Below are positions 32,771 through 42,480 of a stretch of 64,000 nt of DNA, one piece after another. The translations under genes and the position numbers were made by a program. Positions within the stretch are counted from its first letter, which is position 1. Each line of letters begins with the position of its first letter. The notes beneath the pieces were generated by a model that worked only from the letters and a program-made list of their open reading frames with translations, ran no database searches and was not told the origin of the DNA. The DNA comes from Pararhodobacter sp. (GTDB taxonomy: Bacteria > Pseudomonadota > Alphaproteobacteria > Rhodobacterales > Rhodobacteraceae). The DNA lies in assembly GCF_034676545.1 (NCBI RefSeq), contig NZ_JAUCBZ010000015.1, positions 2,139,001 through 2,203,000 of the forward strand, written 5' to 3'.

Positions 32771-33607
32771 TCAGCCAAAGTCCCGTGCCAGGGCGCAAAA
32801 CTGCTCCAACCCGATCTCCTCGGCGCGCGCCGTCGGGCGAATGCCGAGCCGTTCCAGACGGGATTCCGCATTCGGGTCGAGGCTGCGCAAGCTGGACCGC
32901 AACATCTTGCGGCGCTGGTTGAAGGCCGCCGCAACAACCCGTTCGAGGGTTTTGGCATCGGCGGGAAAGCGGGGCTCGGGCAAGGCAGTCAGGTGAACCA
33001 CCGCCGAGTCGATCTTTGGCGGTGGCGTAAAGGCGCCGGGGGGCAAGGTCAGCACGATCCGCGCGTCGCAGCGCCACTGTGCCAGCAGCGCCAGGCGGCC
33101 ATAGGCCTTCGAGCCGGGCTTGGCGACGATGCGTTCGGCGACCTCCTTTTGAAACATCAAGGTCAGCGTCGACCAGAAGGGCGGCCATTCTTTGGGCGTC
33201 AGCCAGCGCACCAACAACTCGGTGCCCACGTTATATGGAAGATTTGCGACGATTTTGATTGGCGGGGTCAGGTGCGCCAAGGGGTCGATTTCCAGCGCGT
33301 CGCCCTCGATCACCTGCAAACGACCGGGATAGGCCTCGGCGATTTCGGCCAGCGCGGGCAAGCATCGTCCGTCTTTTTCGATCGCCAGAACCTTTCGCGC
33401 ACCCTCGGCCAACAGGCCGCGCGTCAGGCCGCCGGGGCCAGGGCCAACCTCGATGATATCCGAGCCCGCAAGATCGCCCGCCGCCCGGGCAATGCGCGCG
33501 GTCAGGTTGAGATCCAGCAGGAAATTCTGACCCAACGCTTTTTTGGCGCGCAGATCAAAGCGCTCTATGACGTCGCGCAGAGGGGGGAGGTGATCAATTT
33601 GGCTCAT
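32771..33607 (-). CDS. rsmA: 16S rRNA (adenine1518-N6/adenine1519-N6)-dimethyltransferase
   Basis: RsmA/KsgA dimethylates two adjacent adenines in the 3' helix of 16S rRNA during 30S maturation. 278 aa with the Rossmann methyltransferase motifs: AKKALGQNFLLDLN, IEVGPGPGGLTRGL (SAM-binding), VLAIEKDGR, IEGDALEID and NLPYNVGTELL (the catalytic NLPY). The C-terminal helical domain (AAAFNQRRKMLRSSL) is present. ATG 33607 is chosen because it gives the family N terminus; ten more codons upstream are open. Last gene of the lptF-to-rsmA operon. Confidence 0.95.
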   Translation of the reverse strand: MSQIDHLPPLRDVIERFDLRAKKALGQNFLLDLNLTARIARAAGDLAGSDIIEVGPGPGGLTRGLLAEGARKVLAIEKDGRCLPALAEIAEAYPGRLQVIEGDALEIDPLAHLTPPIKIVANLPYNVGTELLVRWLTPKEWPPFWSTLTLMFQKEVAERIVAKPGSKAYGRLALLAQWRCDARIVLTLPPGAFTPPPKIDSAVVHLTALPEPRFPADAKTLERVVAAAFNQRRKMLRSSLRSLDPNAESRLERLGIRPTARAEEIGLEQFCALARDFG

Positions 33608-33658
33608 GCCCTGTCCCTTAACCAAAAGCGCCGCCAAGGCAAGGCTGGCCCGCGCCCC

Positions 33659-34633
33659 TTAGCCCCGGCGTTGCACCATATCCCACGCCATCGCCATTGC
33701 CGCCCGCATCGACGAGGGGTCGGCGATCCCGCGTCCGGCGATATCATAGGCGGTGCCGTGATCGGGCGAGGTGCGCACGAAGGGCAGACCCAGCGTGACA
33801 TTGACGCCATTCGCAAAATCAATCGTCTTGATCGGGATCAGGGCCTGGTCGTGATACATGCAGATCGCCACGTCATAGCGCGCGCGGGCTGCGGGGTGGA
33901 ACATGGTGTCGGCGGGCAGGGGGCCGAAGATCGCCATTGGGCGATCATTATAGCCGCGCACGATGGGACGGATGAAGTCGTTTTCCTCGGTTCCCATTGC
34001 ACCACCCTCACCCGCGTGGGGGTTCAGACCGGCGACGGCGATGCGCGGATCGGCAATGCCAAAATCGCGGATCAGGGCGGCATGGGTGATCTCGATCGTC
34101 ATGCGCAGCAGGTCAGGGGTCAAGGCCTTGGGGACTTCGGACAAGGGAATGTGGATCGTCACAGGCACGACGCGCAGCGCGTCACAGGCGAGCATCATCA
34201 CCACCTCGCACCCGCCCGCCAGATGCGCAAGAAATTCGGTATGGCCGGGAAAGGCAAAGCCGGCGCCGTCCTTGAGCGCTTTCTTGTTGATCGGCGCCGT
34301 GACGATCGCACCGGCTTCGCCCGATTGCACGAGACGCACGGCAGTTTCGATCGCGGCGATGGTGCCGGCGGCATTCTCTGGGGTTGGCTTTCCAGGGATT
34401 GCGCGCGCCGCAAACCGTTGTTCGAGGACCGCCAGAGTTCCGCTGGGAACCGACGCCCCTTGTGCCGGGGTGCTGACCGCTTGCCATGCCGTACCCGGCG
34501 GCAAATGCCGCGGGTCGCCAATCCAGACGAATGGTGCGGGTGTGTCAGATCGCGCAATGGTCGCCGCAAGTTCCGGCCCGATCCCTGCGGGGTCGCCGCA
34601 GGTCACAACCAACGGTGCACGCGGCCCCGACAT
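33659..34633 (-). CDS. pdxA: 4-hydroxythreonine-4-phosphate dehydrogenase
   Basis: Step in DXP-dependent pyridoxal-5'-phosphate synthesis; NAD-dependent oxidation and decarboxylation. 324 aa with CGDPAGIGPELAA at the N terminus, TAPINKKALKDG, AVAGLNPHAGEGGAMGTEE and CMYHDQALIPIKTIDF (metal-binding His residues). ATG 34633 is chosen: it begins one base after the surA stop codon (TGA-A-ATG) and gives the usual short N terminus, but an in-frame ATG at 34663 within surA is possible. The surA-pdxA-rsmA order is conserved in proteobacteria. Confidence 0.95.
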   Translation of the reverse strand: MSGPRAPLVVTCGDPAGIGPELAATIARSDTPAPFVWIGDPRHLPPGTAWQAVSTPAQGASVPSGTLAVLEQRFAARAIPGKPTPENAAGTIAAIETAVRLVQSGEAGAIVTAPINKKALKDGAGFAFPGHTEFLAHLAGGCEVVMMLACDALRVVPVTIHIPLSEVPKALTPDLLRMTIEITHAALIRDFGIADPRIAVAGLNPHAGEGGAMGTEENDFIRPIVRGYNDRPMAIFGPLPADTMFHPAARARYDVAICMYHDQALIPIKTIDFANGVNVTLGLPFVRTSPDHGTAYDIAGRGIADPSSMRAAMAMAWDMVQRRG

Positions 34634-34634
34634 T

Positions 34635-35897
34635 TCAGGGGTAACGGATTTCGGCATCAGCACGCAAGCGCTGAAGATACAGCATGGAGTGGCCTTCCAA
34701 CGCGCGATTCAACAGCGCCATGCGCACAGTCTCGCGCGACGGCACGCTCTCATTCGAGACGGAGCGGCGACACAACATCAGGACCACAAGTTGATTGTTC
34801 TCCACCAGATTCGCCGAGATCTGGCCCGGATTCAAACGCTCCAACTCGGCGCGCGTGTTCGCATCAACATCGGCCTGTGGGCGCGTGATCTCGGCAACAT
34901 CGGCATCCGTGAGTTGCGGGACCGCGCGCAGCAAGGTCGCCGGATAATCAACACACGAGTCGATTTGTGCCTGAAACTGCTCAACCAGCGCTGTGTTTTC
35001 ACCACTGCGGCCGCCGGGCAACCCGGTCCGGTGATAGGCCAACTCGATTGCCGAGTCCGGAACTGAACGTGAATTGCGCCGTGCCCGCAATTGAAAGAAA
35101 GCCAAGGCGCCGGGCACTTCGATCGGGCCAACCACGGCGCCGATACCGGCGTTTTCCATTGCGCGGGCAACCGGCGCGGGCATCGCCGCGACGTTGACCC
35201 ACCGATCAATGCGACCACCGGCGGTGGCGGTCGGTGCGGCTGAAACCTGCCGTGCGGCATTCGCGAACTCGGTTTCCGAGCGTATGCGCTGAATCTGTGG
35301 AACAATACGCTGAACCGCTTCGGCATACTGCGGGTCTGTGGGCAAGAATATCTCGGACATGAGAACTTCGGTCACAGGCTGCACACCTTCGACGGACAGG
35401 GCCTGATCAATCATCGACTCGGTAATATTCACCTGAGGACTGTATAGTGCCCGGATCAGCTCGCGCCACATGATGCCGGATCGAATGAACGAGACAAACG
35501 TCTCTCTGTCGATCCCGGCTTGATCCATGCGCTCAAACATTTCCTCGGCGGTCAGTTCGGCGCGCGCCGCAAATTCTTGCAATCCGCTGTCGAGCTGGTC
35601 TGGTGTCACGCGACCGCCCAAACGAGTCCCTTCCTGGAGTTGCAGGCGGTCTTCAATCAGACGCTCGATGGCCAGTTGCCTCGGGTCGGCGCTGGTTACG
35701 CCGATAAACTCCAGAAATTTCATTTTCTGCGTGATCTCGTAATTCGTGATCGCGGAATCATTGACGTACAAGGCTGCGGCGAATGGCGACTGCGCAAGGG
35801 CGCGCGAGGTCGGCAGACCTGCGGCCAACAGCGTCATGGCCACCGCAATGGTGGACAGAAAACGAGCAAGGCAAGCAATAGGGCGGGCGGGGCGCAT
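34635..35897 (-). CDS. surA: Periplasmic chaperone / peptidyl-prolyl isomerase SurA
   Basis: Chaperone for outer-membrane proteins, including LptD. About 420 aa: signal peptide (FLSTIAVAMTLLAAGLPTSRALA), the SurA N-terminal domain (FAAALYVNDSAITNYEITQK, LAIERLIEDRLQLQEG), and one parvulin-type region (TEVLMSEIFLPTDPQYAEAV, then GGRIDRWVNVAAMPAPVARA). E. coli SurA has two parvulin domains, whereas alphaproteobacterial forms often have one, as here. ATG 35897 gives the better signal peptide; ATG 35927 in frame is the alternative. Downstream of lptD with a 73-base gap. Confidence 0.9.
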   Translation of the reverse strand: MRPARPIACLARFLSTIAVAMTLLAAGLPTSRALAQSPFAAALYVNDSAITNYEITQKMKFLEFIGVTSADPRQLAIERLIEDRLQLQEGTRLGGRVTPDQLDSGLQEFAARAELTAEEMFERMDQAGIDRETFVSFIRSGIMWRELIRALYSPQVNITESMIDQALSVEGVQPVTEVLMSEIFLPTDPQYAEAVQRIVPQIQRIRSETEFANAARQVSAAPTATAGGRIDRWVNVAAMPAPVARAMENAGIGAVVGPIEVPGALAFFQLRARRNSRSVPDSAIELAYHRTGLPGGRSGENTALVEQFQAQIDSCVDYPATLLRAVPQLTDADVAEITRPQADVDANTRAELERLNPGQISANLVENNQLVVLMLCRRSVSNESVPSRETVRMALLNRALEGHSMLYLQRLRADAEIRYP

Positions 35898-35970
35898 AGG
35901 GTGCAGTCCGTTGATGTCATCACACATGCTCCCGGCCTAGCGGCTTGGGGGCAAGATGAAAAGGGGCATG

Positions 35971-38181
35971 TTAGGCGCGGCAACTGCGCCCGTTGATGGT
36001 CGGCGCCCGACCGCCGATTCCGAGCAGGTCGATACTCATGCTGAAGCGCGTCGATGCGGTCGGGTTTGTGGAGGTCACGAAATGGCGCGCGAAGGAGAGA
36101 TCAAATAAAAGGCATTCATTGCGGAATTCCAGTCCTGCGCGCGCTGTGGCGAACAATCGCTGCGCCACGTCATAGTCCCATCCCACGCTGGACGACCAGC
36201 CGTTTGAATGACGGCGCGCCAGATCAAAGCTCCATTCGCTCAACGCCGTGGCGCGATCCTCGAAGAGACTGGCGGGCGAATACAAGTACCGAGTCGAGAC
36301 CGTTGTCGCGCGCCGGGTCCAGGCGAGGTTGGTCTCGGCCCGCGATACGACGCTATCGGTGTCGATCAGCACTCGGAGTGAGCCCGAGACCCCGCTTTGA
36401 TGGCTGATCCGCCCGGCCAGAAGCAAGTCGGAGGCATCGCCGCCAAGGGGCTGCACATGGGTCGGCGCAAAGCCAAGGTAACGGTCGCGGCGCCAAATGC
36501 GCCCGATCATTGCTTCGCTGGACCAACCCGAGGGATCAAAACGGGTCCAGCGCAGACCCGCGTTGATCCGAGATCCATCGTCACGCGCATCTTCGCCGGA
36601 AAAGCGGGCCAATGTGAACAGGTTTCCCTCGTCCAACTCGGGCATCGTGTTGTCATCGTTCGGCAACGGGCCAGCACTTCGGCGGCTGCCGATGACCTGA
36701 AGGATCGGCTCGACGACATGGCGCGCGCCGGATGATGTCGTTGACGCCCAAGGCCAACGGAATTCCACAAGGCCCTGCAAGGCTTGCCGCGTGACCGGCG
36801 TCGGATAGGCGGTGTCATCGCCGACCCGCACATGGTCGATGCGCCCGTCAAGCGCACCGGTTGCCAATATGCCGCCCGACAGAATGGCGCTGCGGCGCCA
36901 TGTCAACTGCGCGTGCGCGCGCGCAACGTCGCGGCCTTCGCCGCCCAACACCACGGTCGAGCGGCGTTGAATCGCCTGCGCGCCCAACTGGACGCGCAAA
37001 CTGCCACCAATCAAGGTGTGATCCAAGCCGATGCGCTGATCCACTTCAGCCTGAAGCGCCGCGTTTGGCAGTCGGGCATTGATATCTGCCGCCCGCAGCG
37101 AATAAAACGCCAAGGCGCGCGCCCGGATCATTTGATCGCGGCGCACACGCTCGATCGTGACATCGGCATCAAGGCGCGAACGGTCGGAAATATCGTAGGT
37201 TTCCAGATAGGTTCTGTCCGAGGCCGCAAGCAGATTGGCGCTGAGTCTGAAGTCATTCGACAGGGCAAACAGCGCGCGCATATAGGCATAGCCGCGAATA
37301 TCACCGGGCCTGATCTGATCACTCGAGATCTGCCCGCCCAATTCGATGCCGCCGTTCTGCCGTGCTGTACGCCAGCGAAAGCCCAGCGAGACCATGCGCT
37401 CGGTGGAGACCATGGGCGTGACGGTCAGATCATGCGCCTCGCCCAGCGGAATGAAATACGGAATTCCGACCGACAGACCGAGATCCGAACCCACATCGAC
37501 GACGGGGCGCAAGACGCCGCGCGACCGGTCAAGCCCGGGCCCGGGCATCCGCATGCGCGGCAAGTAGAAAATGGGCACGCCGGCAAACCGGAACTGCGCC
37601 TGCTCGAAATGCAGTTGATCGGTGTTTTCGTTATGCGTCACCCGTCCGGCGCGGATTTCCCACAGCGGTGTCGGGTCCGCCGCACAGACCGGGCAGCTTG
37701 AGGCCACGACCGAGGTCATCTGGCTGATGCCATTGGGGTCGCGCACAATTGTCGCGGCGCTCATTTGCAGTTGCTGCTGCAAGACCACGCGGGCGCTGGT
37801 GATCAAACCGGCCCGCAGATCGGGCGAAATCTGCGCGGAATCAGCCAGAAAGATGGTGTCAGGGCCCTCTGTGATCGAGATGGGACCATCGACGATCAGG
37901 AAGTCGCGGCGTTGATCAAAGACGACACGCGTCGCGGTCAGCCGCACAGAGCCATGCCAAACCTCGACCGAGCCCGAGGCAATCAGGCGTCCGGCGGCAT
38001 CGACGAGGACCTGATCGGCCATCAGCGTGGCGGTGGATTGGGCCAAAGACGGGGAAGGCGAGAATACGACGCCAAACGACAGGGCCAAGGCCAGGACGCT
38101 ACGGCGCGCGCGGGCACACAGATTCAAGGCCGCAGTTGCGGTCCCGTTTCCTGTCTGCAAATGGCGCCTGAATCCGACCAC
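35971..38181 (-). CDS. lptD: LPS-assembly protein LptD
   Basis: Outer-membrane beta-barrel that inserts lipopolysaccharide into the outer leaflet, working with LptE. 736 aa: signal region ARRSVLALALSFGVVFSPSP, a periplasmic OstA-type N-terminal domain (ADQVLVDAAGRLIASGSVEV), then a long barrel domain with repeated beta strands. Four cysteines (SSCPVC near residue 160, then NECLLF and the C-terminal RSCRA) fit the disulfide pattern needed for maturation. There is no ATG at the right place. GGAGG lies seven bases before a GTG at 38181, whose G is also the last base of the lptG stop TAG, so that GTG is taken as the start. Confidence 0.9.
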   Translation of the reverse strand: MVGFRRHLQTGNGTATAALNLCARARRSVLALALSFGVVFSPSPSLAQSTATLMADQVLVDAAGRLIASGSVEVWHGSVRLTATRVVFDQRRDFLIVDGPISITEGPDTIFLADSAQISPDLRAGLITSARVVLQQQLQMSAATIVRDPNGISQMTSVVASSCPVCAADPTPLWEIRAGRVTHNENTDQLHFEQAQFRFAGVPIFYLPRMRMPGPGLDRSRGVLRPVVDVGSDLGLSVGIPYFIPLGEAHDLTVTPMVSTERMVSLGFRWRTARQNGGIELGGQISSDQIRPGDIRGYAYMRALFALSNDFRLSANLLAASDRTYLETYDISDRSRLDADVTIERVRRDQMIRARALAFYSLRAADINARLPNAALQAEVDQRIGLDHTLIGGSLRVQLGAQAIQRRSTVVLGGEGRDVARAHAQLTWRRSAILSGGILATGALDGRIDHVRVGDDTAYPTPVTRQALQGLVEFRWPWASTTSSGARHVVEPILQVIGSRRSAGPLPNDDNTMPELDEGNLFTLARFSGEDARDDGSRINAGLRWTRFDPSGWSSEAMIGRIWRRDRYLGFAPTHVQPLGGDASDLLLAGRISHQSGVSGSLRVLIDTDSVVSRAETNLAWTRRATTVSTRYLYSPASLFEDRATALSEWSFDLARRHSNGWSSSVGWDYDVAQRLFATARAGLEFRNECLLFDLSFARHFVTSTNPTASTRFSMSIDLLGIGGRAPTINGRSCRA

Positions 38182-39281
38182 TAACCGTCCTCCATATGCA
38201 GCAATACCCCAAGCGCCAGAAGCATGGAAGCGATGGGTGGTGTCCAAATCGCCAAGGACAACGGTATTTGCCCGTTTTCGCCCAAGACCTGTGCGAAATT
38301 TCGCAGAAAGAACAGGGCAAATCCAGCAAGAACCGTCATCAGGATGCGGGTGCCGGAATTCCCCGCACGAACGTGTTTGAAACACAACACAGCGCCCACC
38401 AGCATCATGGCCGCCATCAAGACCGGAAGTGCCAGCTCTGACAGGAATTGGCTGCGGTGTGTGCGTGATGACAGGCCCGCGCGGTCCAGCGCCGCGATGA
38501 AATCGGGCAGATCCCAGACCGACACCATGCCGACGCGCGCAAAACTCTCGCGGATACGCTCTCCGGTCAGGTCACTGGGCATGTCCAGGGTCTCGAACGT
38601 TGCGGCATCGCGTTCAGGGTTGTCGGCCAGCAGATTCCAGCGTTTCGCCGTTGTCAGCCGCCAAAATCCGGAATCCAGATGGGCATGGGCCGCCTCGATG
38701 CGGATCAGCGGCGCGCCGGTTTCGCGCTCGAACTGCATGAAGGACACGTCGGAAAACTCCAGTCCATCCGGCGCCACGCTCTGGGCACGGATCACCGTTT
38801 GGCCATGCGTGTCGCCCTGACGCATCCAGACCGCTGACCCCTCCAACGAGATTTGCGATTGCAGGTCAGGGGTTTGCAGCGTTTGCAGTCGGTCTTGATA
38901 AGCGCGCGAGGCCGCCGCAACTATCGGGTTGAAGCCCGCCACCAGCAACGCGCCGAAGATCAGCGTGGCCAGAAAGGGTTCACGCAGCATCCGCATTGCG
39001 GAACGCCCCGCCGAACGGATCACCACCAGTTCAGAGCTGCGCGCCAGGCCAAGAAACAAGGACATCGACGACAGGATCGTCAGCAGCGGAAGGATTTGAT
39101 AGAAAGTCGCCGGGATCCTGAGCATCGCCAGCCAGATGATTTCGCGCATCGGTGTCTCGCCGCCGCCGAAACGCCGCACCATCTCGACCACCTCGAACAA
39201 CAACAACATGCCAAAGAACACGGCGGAAATCATGCCGAAACTGCTGGCCAGTCGTCGCACAAGATATAACCCAAGCGTCAT
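38181..39281 (-). CDS. lptG: LPS export ABC transporter permease LptG
   Basis: Inner-membrane partner of LptF in the LptB2FGC complex that lifts LPS from the inner membrane. 366 aa, YjgP/YjgQ family: N-terminal helices (LYLVRRLASSFGMISAVFFG, FYQILPLLTILSSMSLFLGL), the conserved cytoplasmic coupling region SSELVVIRSAGRSAMRML, a periplasmic beta-jellyroll, and C-terminal helices (LPVLMAAMMLVGAVLCF, LGENGQIPLSLAIWTPPIA). ATG 39281 follows GGAGG. It overlaps lptF by four bases and the GTG of lptD by one, so all three are coupled. Confidence 0.94.
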   Translation of the reverse strand: MTLGLYLVRRLASSFGMISAVFFGMLLLFEVVEMVRRFGGGETPMREIIWLAMLRIPATFYQILPLLTILSSMSLFLGLARSSELVVIRSAGRSAMRMLREPFLATLIFGALLVAGFNPIVAAASRAYQDRLQTLQTPDLQSQISLEGSAVWMRQGDTHGQTVIRAQSVAPDGLEFSDVSFMQFERETGAPLIRIEAAHAHLDSGFWRLTTAKRWNLLADNPERDAATFETLDMPSDLTGERIRESFARVGMVSVWDLPDFIAALDRAGLSSRTHRSQFLSELALPVLMAAMMLVGAVLCFKHVRAGNSGTRILMTVLAGFALFFLRNFAQVLGENGQIPLSLAIWTPPIASMLLALGVLLHMEDG

Positions 39282-40392
39282 GCGCGGACCTCCTTGCGCA
39301 GACGCCGCGTGCGGCTGGCCCAGAGCATCAAGCCGAATGAGATCACAACGGCCAGAAGGAAAGGCGCAATCCCCAGCCATGACAACGCGATGGAGCGCAT
39401 GGCGATGTCGGCAAAGGTGTTGGTCAGCGACTGGATGATCGCCATCAGGACCACCGACAGCAACACCTCGCGCCAGAACCCGAGGCGGCTGAATCCACCG
39501 GCGATCAAGGTTGCGTATCCAATCAGCGCGCCGCAACCGCCGCGAATCCATCGACAAATCTTGAAACCAGTTCGAACCGTGCTTGTGATGCCGTGACGCC
39601 GGTTTCGTCCAAGAGCGCCTCCGACGGGTTGAACAATGCGGAGGTCGGCAGTTCATAAAGGCTTCGCGCCCGGCCCGCTGGGCCGATCAAGACACTCAAA
39701 TCATAGGTGAAATCGCCAAATCCGGTGACCGACAACCGCCCGGTGCGCCGGTTGTGGATCTGCGCTTGGCCGTCGATCATCACCAGTTTTGGGCCGGTGC
39801 TGTCGGGGACGATCAAGGCGGTGCGTGCCGTGTAATCAATGCGTTGCAGTTGTGACCGGGAATCAGACAGATAGATGCCGCGCATAACCCCTTCCGGGGT
39901 GATTTCGGAAATGAAGAACGTGACACCCTCGGCGGGGTGTTGGAACACACCGTCTTGCAGCAAGGCCGAGGTGACGTTCTGCGCGACCTCTGCTTGGCGG
40001 CGCATCAACTGGCTGCGCGCCTCTGGCACCAGAAAATTCATCAAGATCACCAGAAATGCAGTGACAATCAGACCAAAGATCACAAATGGACGCGCCAGAC
40101 GAAATGGCGATATACCTGCCGCCTGTAGCACGGATATCTCGCTGTTTTTCAACAGGTTGAGTGTCACGAATGTGGCGGCGACGAAGGCCGAGATCGGCAG
40201 CACCGTGCGAATCAGCATTGGCAGGCTGAGGGCCGTGAATTCGAGAAACACGACCATGGATTGCCCGTCGCTGATCAACTGATCAAACAGCTTGACGGCC
40301 TTGTTGACCCAATACACGGACACAAGAACCAAGGAAAAAAACCCAAACACGCGCAGCAGCTGTGCCAAGATATACCGGTCAAGCCGCGCCAC
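39278..40392 (-). CDS. lptF: LPS export ABC transporter permease LptF, interrupted by a frameshift
   Basis: Partner permease of LptG. The first 290 residues are intact: RLDRYILAQLLRVFGFFSLV, coupling region KNSEISVLQAAGISPFRLAR, the periplasmic jellyroll, and GRARSLYELPTSALFNPSEA. Near 39526-39532 the sequence loses about one base in a GCGGCG context, turning the expected AAVAAALIGYATLIAGGFSR into a premature stop. The remaining C-terminal helices (GFSRLGFWREVLLSVVLMAI onward) are in the next frame to 39278. The start is a GTG at 40392 preceded by AAGGGA. LptF is essential, so an error in the sequence is more likely than a dead gene. Confidence 0.88.
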
Positions 40393-40551
40393 GTCGTCCC
40401 TTTCGTCAAAGCTGTCCCGGCCGCATGATAAACGGTTTCGGCGTGCGGGCAAACGGTCATTCTGCGGACCGGGTGGACAAGGCCTTTGATGCTCTGGCCA
40501 AGTCGCGCCGCGCGGGCTAGGTTTCACGCCGACCCTCAGGAGAAATCACGC

Positions 40552-42000
40552 ATGACCCTCGTCTCGGTAAAGTTTGCCCCGTTTGACATCCCCGAAATGG
40601 CGCAAAACGCCGGACTTCTGGTGGTTTTCGCCGATGAGAGGCTCGATTTAGATGCGAAGCGGATCGACACCAGGACGCGCGGTGCGTTGAGCCGGGCGAT
40701 CACGGGCACGGCTTGGGCCGCGCTCAAGCCCGGTGAGGCGCTGACTCTGGCATTTCCACACGGATTGAACGCGTCGGCTGTGATGATGGTGCGCTTGCCC
40801 GTCCGCGCCACGGCAGCGCAAGCGCGCAAGGCGGGGGCCACGATTGGCAAGGGCCTGACAGAGGCAGACACCTGCATTGCCGCGCAACGGGTGCGCCGCT
40901 TGCCAGACTTGGTCGAAGGCCTGGCGTTGCGCGCCTATGCCTGGTCGATGAAGACCGAGGTCGACAAGGCACCGGGCGGTGTGACCGTGGCGGTTGCCGA
41001 TCCCAAAGCGGCCGAAGCCGCCTGCGCTGTGGCCTTGACCCGTGCCGAGGCGGTGCATTTCACACGGGATCTGGTCAACGAGCCGGCCAACATTCTGACC
41101 ACCACCGATTTTGCCAACCGGCTTGAGGCGATGCGCGACATGGGCCTCGAGGTTGAGGTCTTGGATGAGCCAGCCTTGGAGACGCTGGGAATGCGGGCCT
41201 TGCTGGCCGTTGGCATGGGGTCCGAAAGCCCGTCCAAGGTTGTCGTGATGCGCTGGGCCGGGGCCGAGGGCGCGCCATTGGCATTTGTGGGAAAAGGCGT
41301 GGTGTTCGACACCGGCGGCATCTCGATCAAACCGGCGGCGGGCATGGAAGAAATGACAATGGACATGGGCGGCGCGGGGGTTGTCGCCGGGGTCATGCGC
41401 GCGCTGGCGGCCCGCAAGGCCAAGGCCCATGTCGTCGGAATCGTGGGCCTTGTCGAGAACATGCCCGATGGTCGTGCGCAGCGTCCGGGCGATGTGGTGC
41501 GCTCGATGAAGGGCGATACGATCGAGGTGATCAACACCGATGCCGAGGGGCGTCTGGTCCTTGCGGATCTGCTCTGGTACGCGCAGGATCGGTTTGACCC
41601 CAAGGCGGTGATTGATCTGGCAACACTGACCGGTGCGATTATCATTGCCTTGGGGCATGACCACGCGGGCGTGTTTTCCAACGATGACGCCTTGTGCGGT
41701 TCGATCCTGAACGCCTGCACCGAGGATGAAGAGGGCGCGTGGCGGATGCCTCTGGCCCCGGCCTATGACAAATTGATCAAGACGCGCATGGCTGACATGA
41801 AGAACACCGGCGGGCCGGCGGGCTCGATCACCGCCGCGCAATTCCTGCAACGGTTCATCAAGCCTGACGTGCCTTGGGCGCATATCGACATTGCCGGGGT
41901 GGCGCTTCCGGTCGCGGAAACCGCCTTTGCCCCCAAGGGTCCGACCGGCTGGGGCGTGCGGGCGCTGGACACGCTGGTGCGCCAGAAATTCGAGCAGTAA
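40552..42000 (+). CDS. pepA: Leucyl aminopeptidase (M17)
   Basis: Cytosolic manganese/zinc aminopeptidase; in some bacteria it also binds DNA. 482 aa. The catalytic C-terminal part shows VGKGVVFDTGGISIKPAAGM (metal-binding Asp and Lys), TMDMGGAGVVAGVMRAL and the family signature NTDAEGRLVLADLL. ATG 40552 is chosen because AGGAGAAA lies nine bases upstream; the open frame extends to 40486. It diverges from lptF, and holC follows six bases downstream. This pepA-holC neighbourhood next to lptFG is conserved in many proteobacteria. Confidence 0.95.
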   Translation: MTLVSVKFAPFDIPEMAQNAGLLVVFADERLDLDAKRIDTRTRGALSRAITGTAWAALKPGEALTLAFPHGLNASAVMMVRLPVRATAAQARKAGATIGKGLTEADTCIAAQRVRRLPDLVEGLALRAYAWSMKTEVDKAPGGVTVAVADPKAAEAACAVALTRAEAVHFTRDLVNEPANILTTTDFANRLEAMRDMGLEVEVLDEPALETLGMRALLAVGMGSESPSKVVVMRWAGAEGAPLAFVGKGVVFDTGGISIKPAAGMEEMTMDMGGAGVVAGVMRALAARKAKAHVVGIVGLVENMPDGRAQRPGDVVRSMKGDTIEVINTDAEGRLVLADLLWYAQDRFDPKAVIDLATLTGAIIIALGHDHAGVFSNDDALCGSILNACTEDEEGAWRMPLAPAYDKLIKTRMADMKNTGGPAGSITAAQFLQRFIKPDVPWAHIDIAGVALPVAETAFAPKGPTGWGVRALDTLVRQKFEQ

Positions 42001-42006
42001 CCCAAA

Positions 42007-42480
42007 ATGGCCGTCGCAAAATTCTATCATCTGACCCGCGATCCGTTGGAGACGTTGTTGCCGAAATTGATCGGCAGGGCGCTGGAAATGGGGATGACGG
42101 TTGCGTTGCGCGGTACGGATACACAGCGGATGCAGGCGCTTGATCGCCAGCTTTGGCTCAACGACGGGTTTTTGCCGCACGGCATGGTCGGCGGGCCACA
42201 TGATGCGGACCAGCCGGTTTTGCTGGTTGCGGATGCCACACCGGTGGCGGCGTTGGCGAACCAACCAGGCTGCTTGATCACCCTGGACAGTGCGCCGGTG
42301 ACACCGGACGAGGCGCGCGCGGTGGAACGCCTGTGTATCGTGTTCGATGGCACGAATGACTGGGTCGTCGCGCAAGCGCGGCAGCAATGGCGCGCGTTGA
42401 CCGGGGCTGATGTGGCCGCCGAATACTGGAACCGTGAAAGCGGGCGCTGGGCCTGTGTCGCGCAGCACCCGAAACCTTAG
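42007..42480 (+). CDS. holC: DNA polymerase III chi subunit
   Basis: Clamp-loader accessory subunit that links polymerase III to single-strand-binding protein. 157 aa with the typical opening AKFYHLTRDPLETLLPKLIG, middle LWLNDGFLPHGMVGG and LCIVFDGTNDWVVAQARQQW. It starts six bases after pepA with no strong ribosome-binding site (CCCAAA), suggesting translational coupling. Its stop overlaps the stop of the convergent FadJ-like gene by four bases. Confidence 0.93.
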   Translation: MAVAKFYHLTRDPLETLLPKLIGRALEMGMTVALRGTDTQRMQALDRQLWLNDGFLPHGMVGGPHDADQPVLLVADATPVAALANQPGCLITLDSAPVTPDEARAVERLCIVFDGTNDWVVAQARQQWRALTGADVAAEYWNRESGRWACVAQHPKP

